Shown piece after piece: positions 56,832 through 57,563 of a DNA stretch of 57,563 nt (position 1 is its first letter; each line of letters opens with the position of its first letter). Position numbers and translations under genes: made by a program. The DNA is from a virus. The stretch spans positions 1-57,563 of IMG/VR virus record IMGVR_UViG_3300027736_000054; one strand, given 5' to 3'. The notes beneath the pieces were generated by a model. The model did no database searches and was not told where the DNA came from. It saw only the letters and a list, made by a program, of their open reading frames with translations.

Positions 56832-57013
56832 AAACGATAACAGTACAAGTGAAATCAAACTATGGGCAAACTGTCGCATATCCCGTATGCACCGAGTCAA
56901 AATTATTCGCCAAATTAGCAGGCACAAAGACCCTGACAATTGACGCACTTAAAACAATCAAAGCCCTTGGTTTTGAAGTAATCCAACAAGCCCCACAACT
57001 ATTGAAAGTCTAA
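56828..57013 (+). CDS. Small phage protein of recurring type, unknown function
   Basis: The 61-residue product reads MKTITVQVKSNYGQTVAYPV near the start and has KLAGTKTLTIDALKTIKALG in the second half. I recognise this pattern from phages and mobile elements of Burkholderiales-type hosts, where it has no known function. It is coupled to the preceding gene by ATGA. Confidence 0.65.
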   Translation: MKTITVQVKSNYGQTVAYPVCTESKLFAKLAGTKTLTIDALKTIKALGFEVIQQAPQLLKV

Positions 57014-57015
57014 CC

Positions 57016-57525
57016 ATGTCCAACGAATCAAACGCACTTGCAAGCCTAATCGGGAAAACCCAACACTTGCCCCGCCCCTATTGTCTCAGCGATGGAAGCC
57101 CAAAATTTAGGGCGCAAAGAGCCTTAAACGACAAGACTCACTATGTCACCGACTCATCACTCAAATATCACTATTCTAAAATTTTATCAGCCCTCCCAGT
57201 ATCTAGCGGGTTATTCTTTAAGATTATTGAATCAGTAGCCATCGACCCGTACAACACACAAAGAGGCTTTCGAGCCGTGTTATTTGACATTTTCGGAACT
57301 GTCGTATATCGCCCATCATTGGAAGAAACCCTAAAAAGCACAGTTAAAGCAGATAAAGAATTTTATTCTTGGTTTGAAACATTTAACGAATTGAAGCATT
57401 ATCGAGAGGCAATTCAATTCAAACATGAAAATTTAAAAAGGGAAACCGAAGATATGAAGGAAATATTTACAAAAATACATAAACAACAATGGTTGCATGA
57501 ACGATTGGAAAGAATCGAAGCATGA
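57016..57525 (+). CDS. Hypothetical protein
   Basis: The 169-residue product contains VTDSSLKYHYSKILSALPVS, FRAVLFDIFGTVVYRP and a long charged C-terminal helix. The FDIFGT stretch superficially recalls a haloacid dehalogenase motif I, but it is not at the N-terminus and no other HAD motifs follow, so I do not call it. The stop overlaps the junction gene start. Confidence 0.55.
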   Translation: MSNESNALASLIGKTQHLPRPYCLSDGSPKFRAQRALNDKTHYVTDSSLKYHYSKILSALPVSSGLFFKIIESVAIDPYNTQRGFRAVLFDIFGTVVYRPSLEETLKSTVKADKEFYSWFETFNELKHYREAIQFKHENLKRETEDMKEIFTKIHKQQWLHERLERIEA

Positions 57526-57563
57526 AACCGAATTTTTTATTCTATTTAGAAGCCCAACCCGAA
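57522..57563 (+). CDS. 5' part of the junction gene (partial)
   Basis: The ATG at 57522 overlaps the previous stop as ATGA and the frame is open for 14 codons to the window end, exactly on a codon boundary. It continues without a stop into bases 1-105. The start and the coupling make a real gene likely; function unknown. Confidence 0.6.
   Translation, partial: MKPNFLFYLEAQPE

Noticed and set aside
57016-57525. HAD-type phosphatase
   Set aside because: Only an FDIFGT stretch suggests it; it is far from the N-terminus and the other HAD motifs are absent.

Overview
The window looks like the complete, circularly permuted genome of a tailed phage with a short-tailed (podovirus-like) virion. It carries a large terminase subunit, portal, co-chaperonin, scaffold candidate, gpT-like capsid protein, connector/adaptor proteins, a nozzle-like tail protein, several fibres, lysis genes and four very long ejection-type proteins. 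I see no integrase, tRNA, DNA polymerase or RNA polymerase. Good Shine-Dalgarno sequences, consensus sigma70 promoters and the gene families suggest a Gram-negative, possibly freshwater betaproteobacterial host; the host guess is weak. The last codon of the window continues in frame into base 1, which restores a 48-residue gene and supports circularity.

Transcription blocks around the circle: (1) a rightward operon of small unknown genes runs from 56285 through the window ends to 501. (2) A leftward early operon (5391 to 481) holds about ten coupled small genes, then a zinc-ribbon protein, a ParB-like protein, an SF2 helicase and a Toprim primase-like protein. (3) A control region (about 5400-7790) holds a broken HNH gene, a large structured RNA candidate, a short RNA with its own consensus promoter and terminator, a monocistronic PD-(D/E)XK nuclease, and a 1.1-kb array. 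The array consists of period-5 GGYNN tracts alternating with ten RNA-like hairpins. (4) A rightward recombination operon (7798-12190) encodes a protein with a RAMP-like glycine-rich loop, a Cas4/RecB-like nuclease, an ERF annealase, an SSB-tailed protein and a Ref-like HNH nuclease. (5) One leftward late block (56078 to 12179) runs terminase, portal, capsid, fibres, connectors, lysis, tail and ejection proteins. A terminator and a second promoter follow the capsid gene.

The strongest candidate for something undescribed is the array at 6661-7763. Each of ten copies folds into a bulged hairpin, mostly capped by a GNRA loop, whose stems differ in sequence but keep pairing. Between hairpins lie tracts with GG every five bases. 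A perfect sigma70 promoter at 6609-6637 reads into it. Other points for a second look are seven copies of a 14-bp palindrome (TGGWAACGTTWCCA) in a genome that encodes a ParB-like protein, a pseudoknotted RNA beside the HNH remnant, and a C-terminal tag shared by four neighbouring virion-region proteins.
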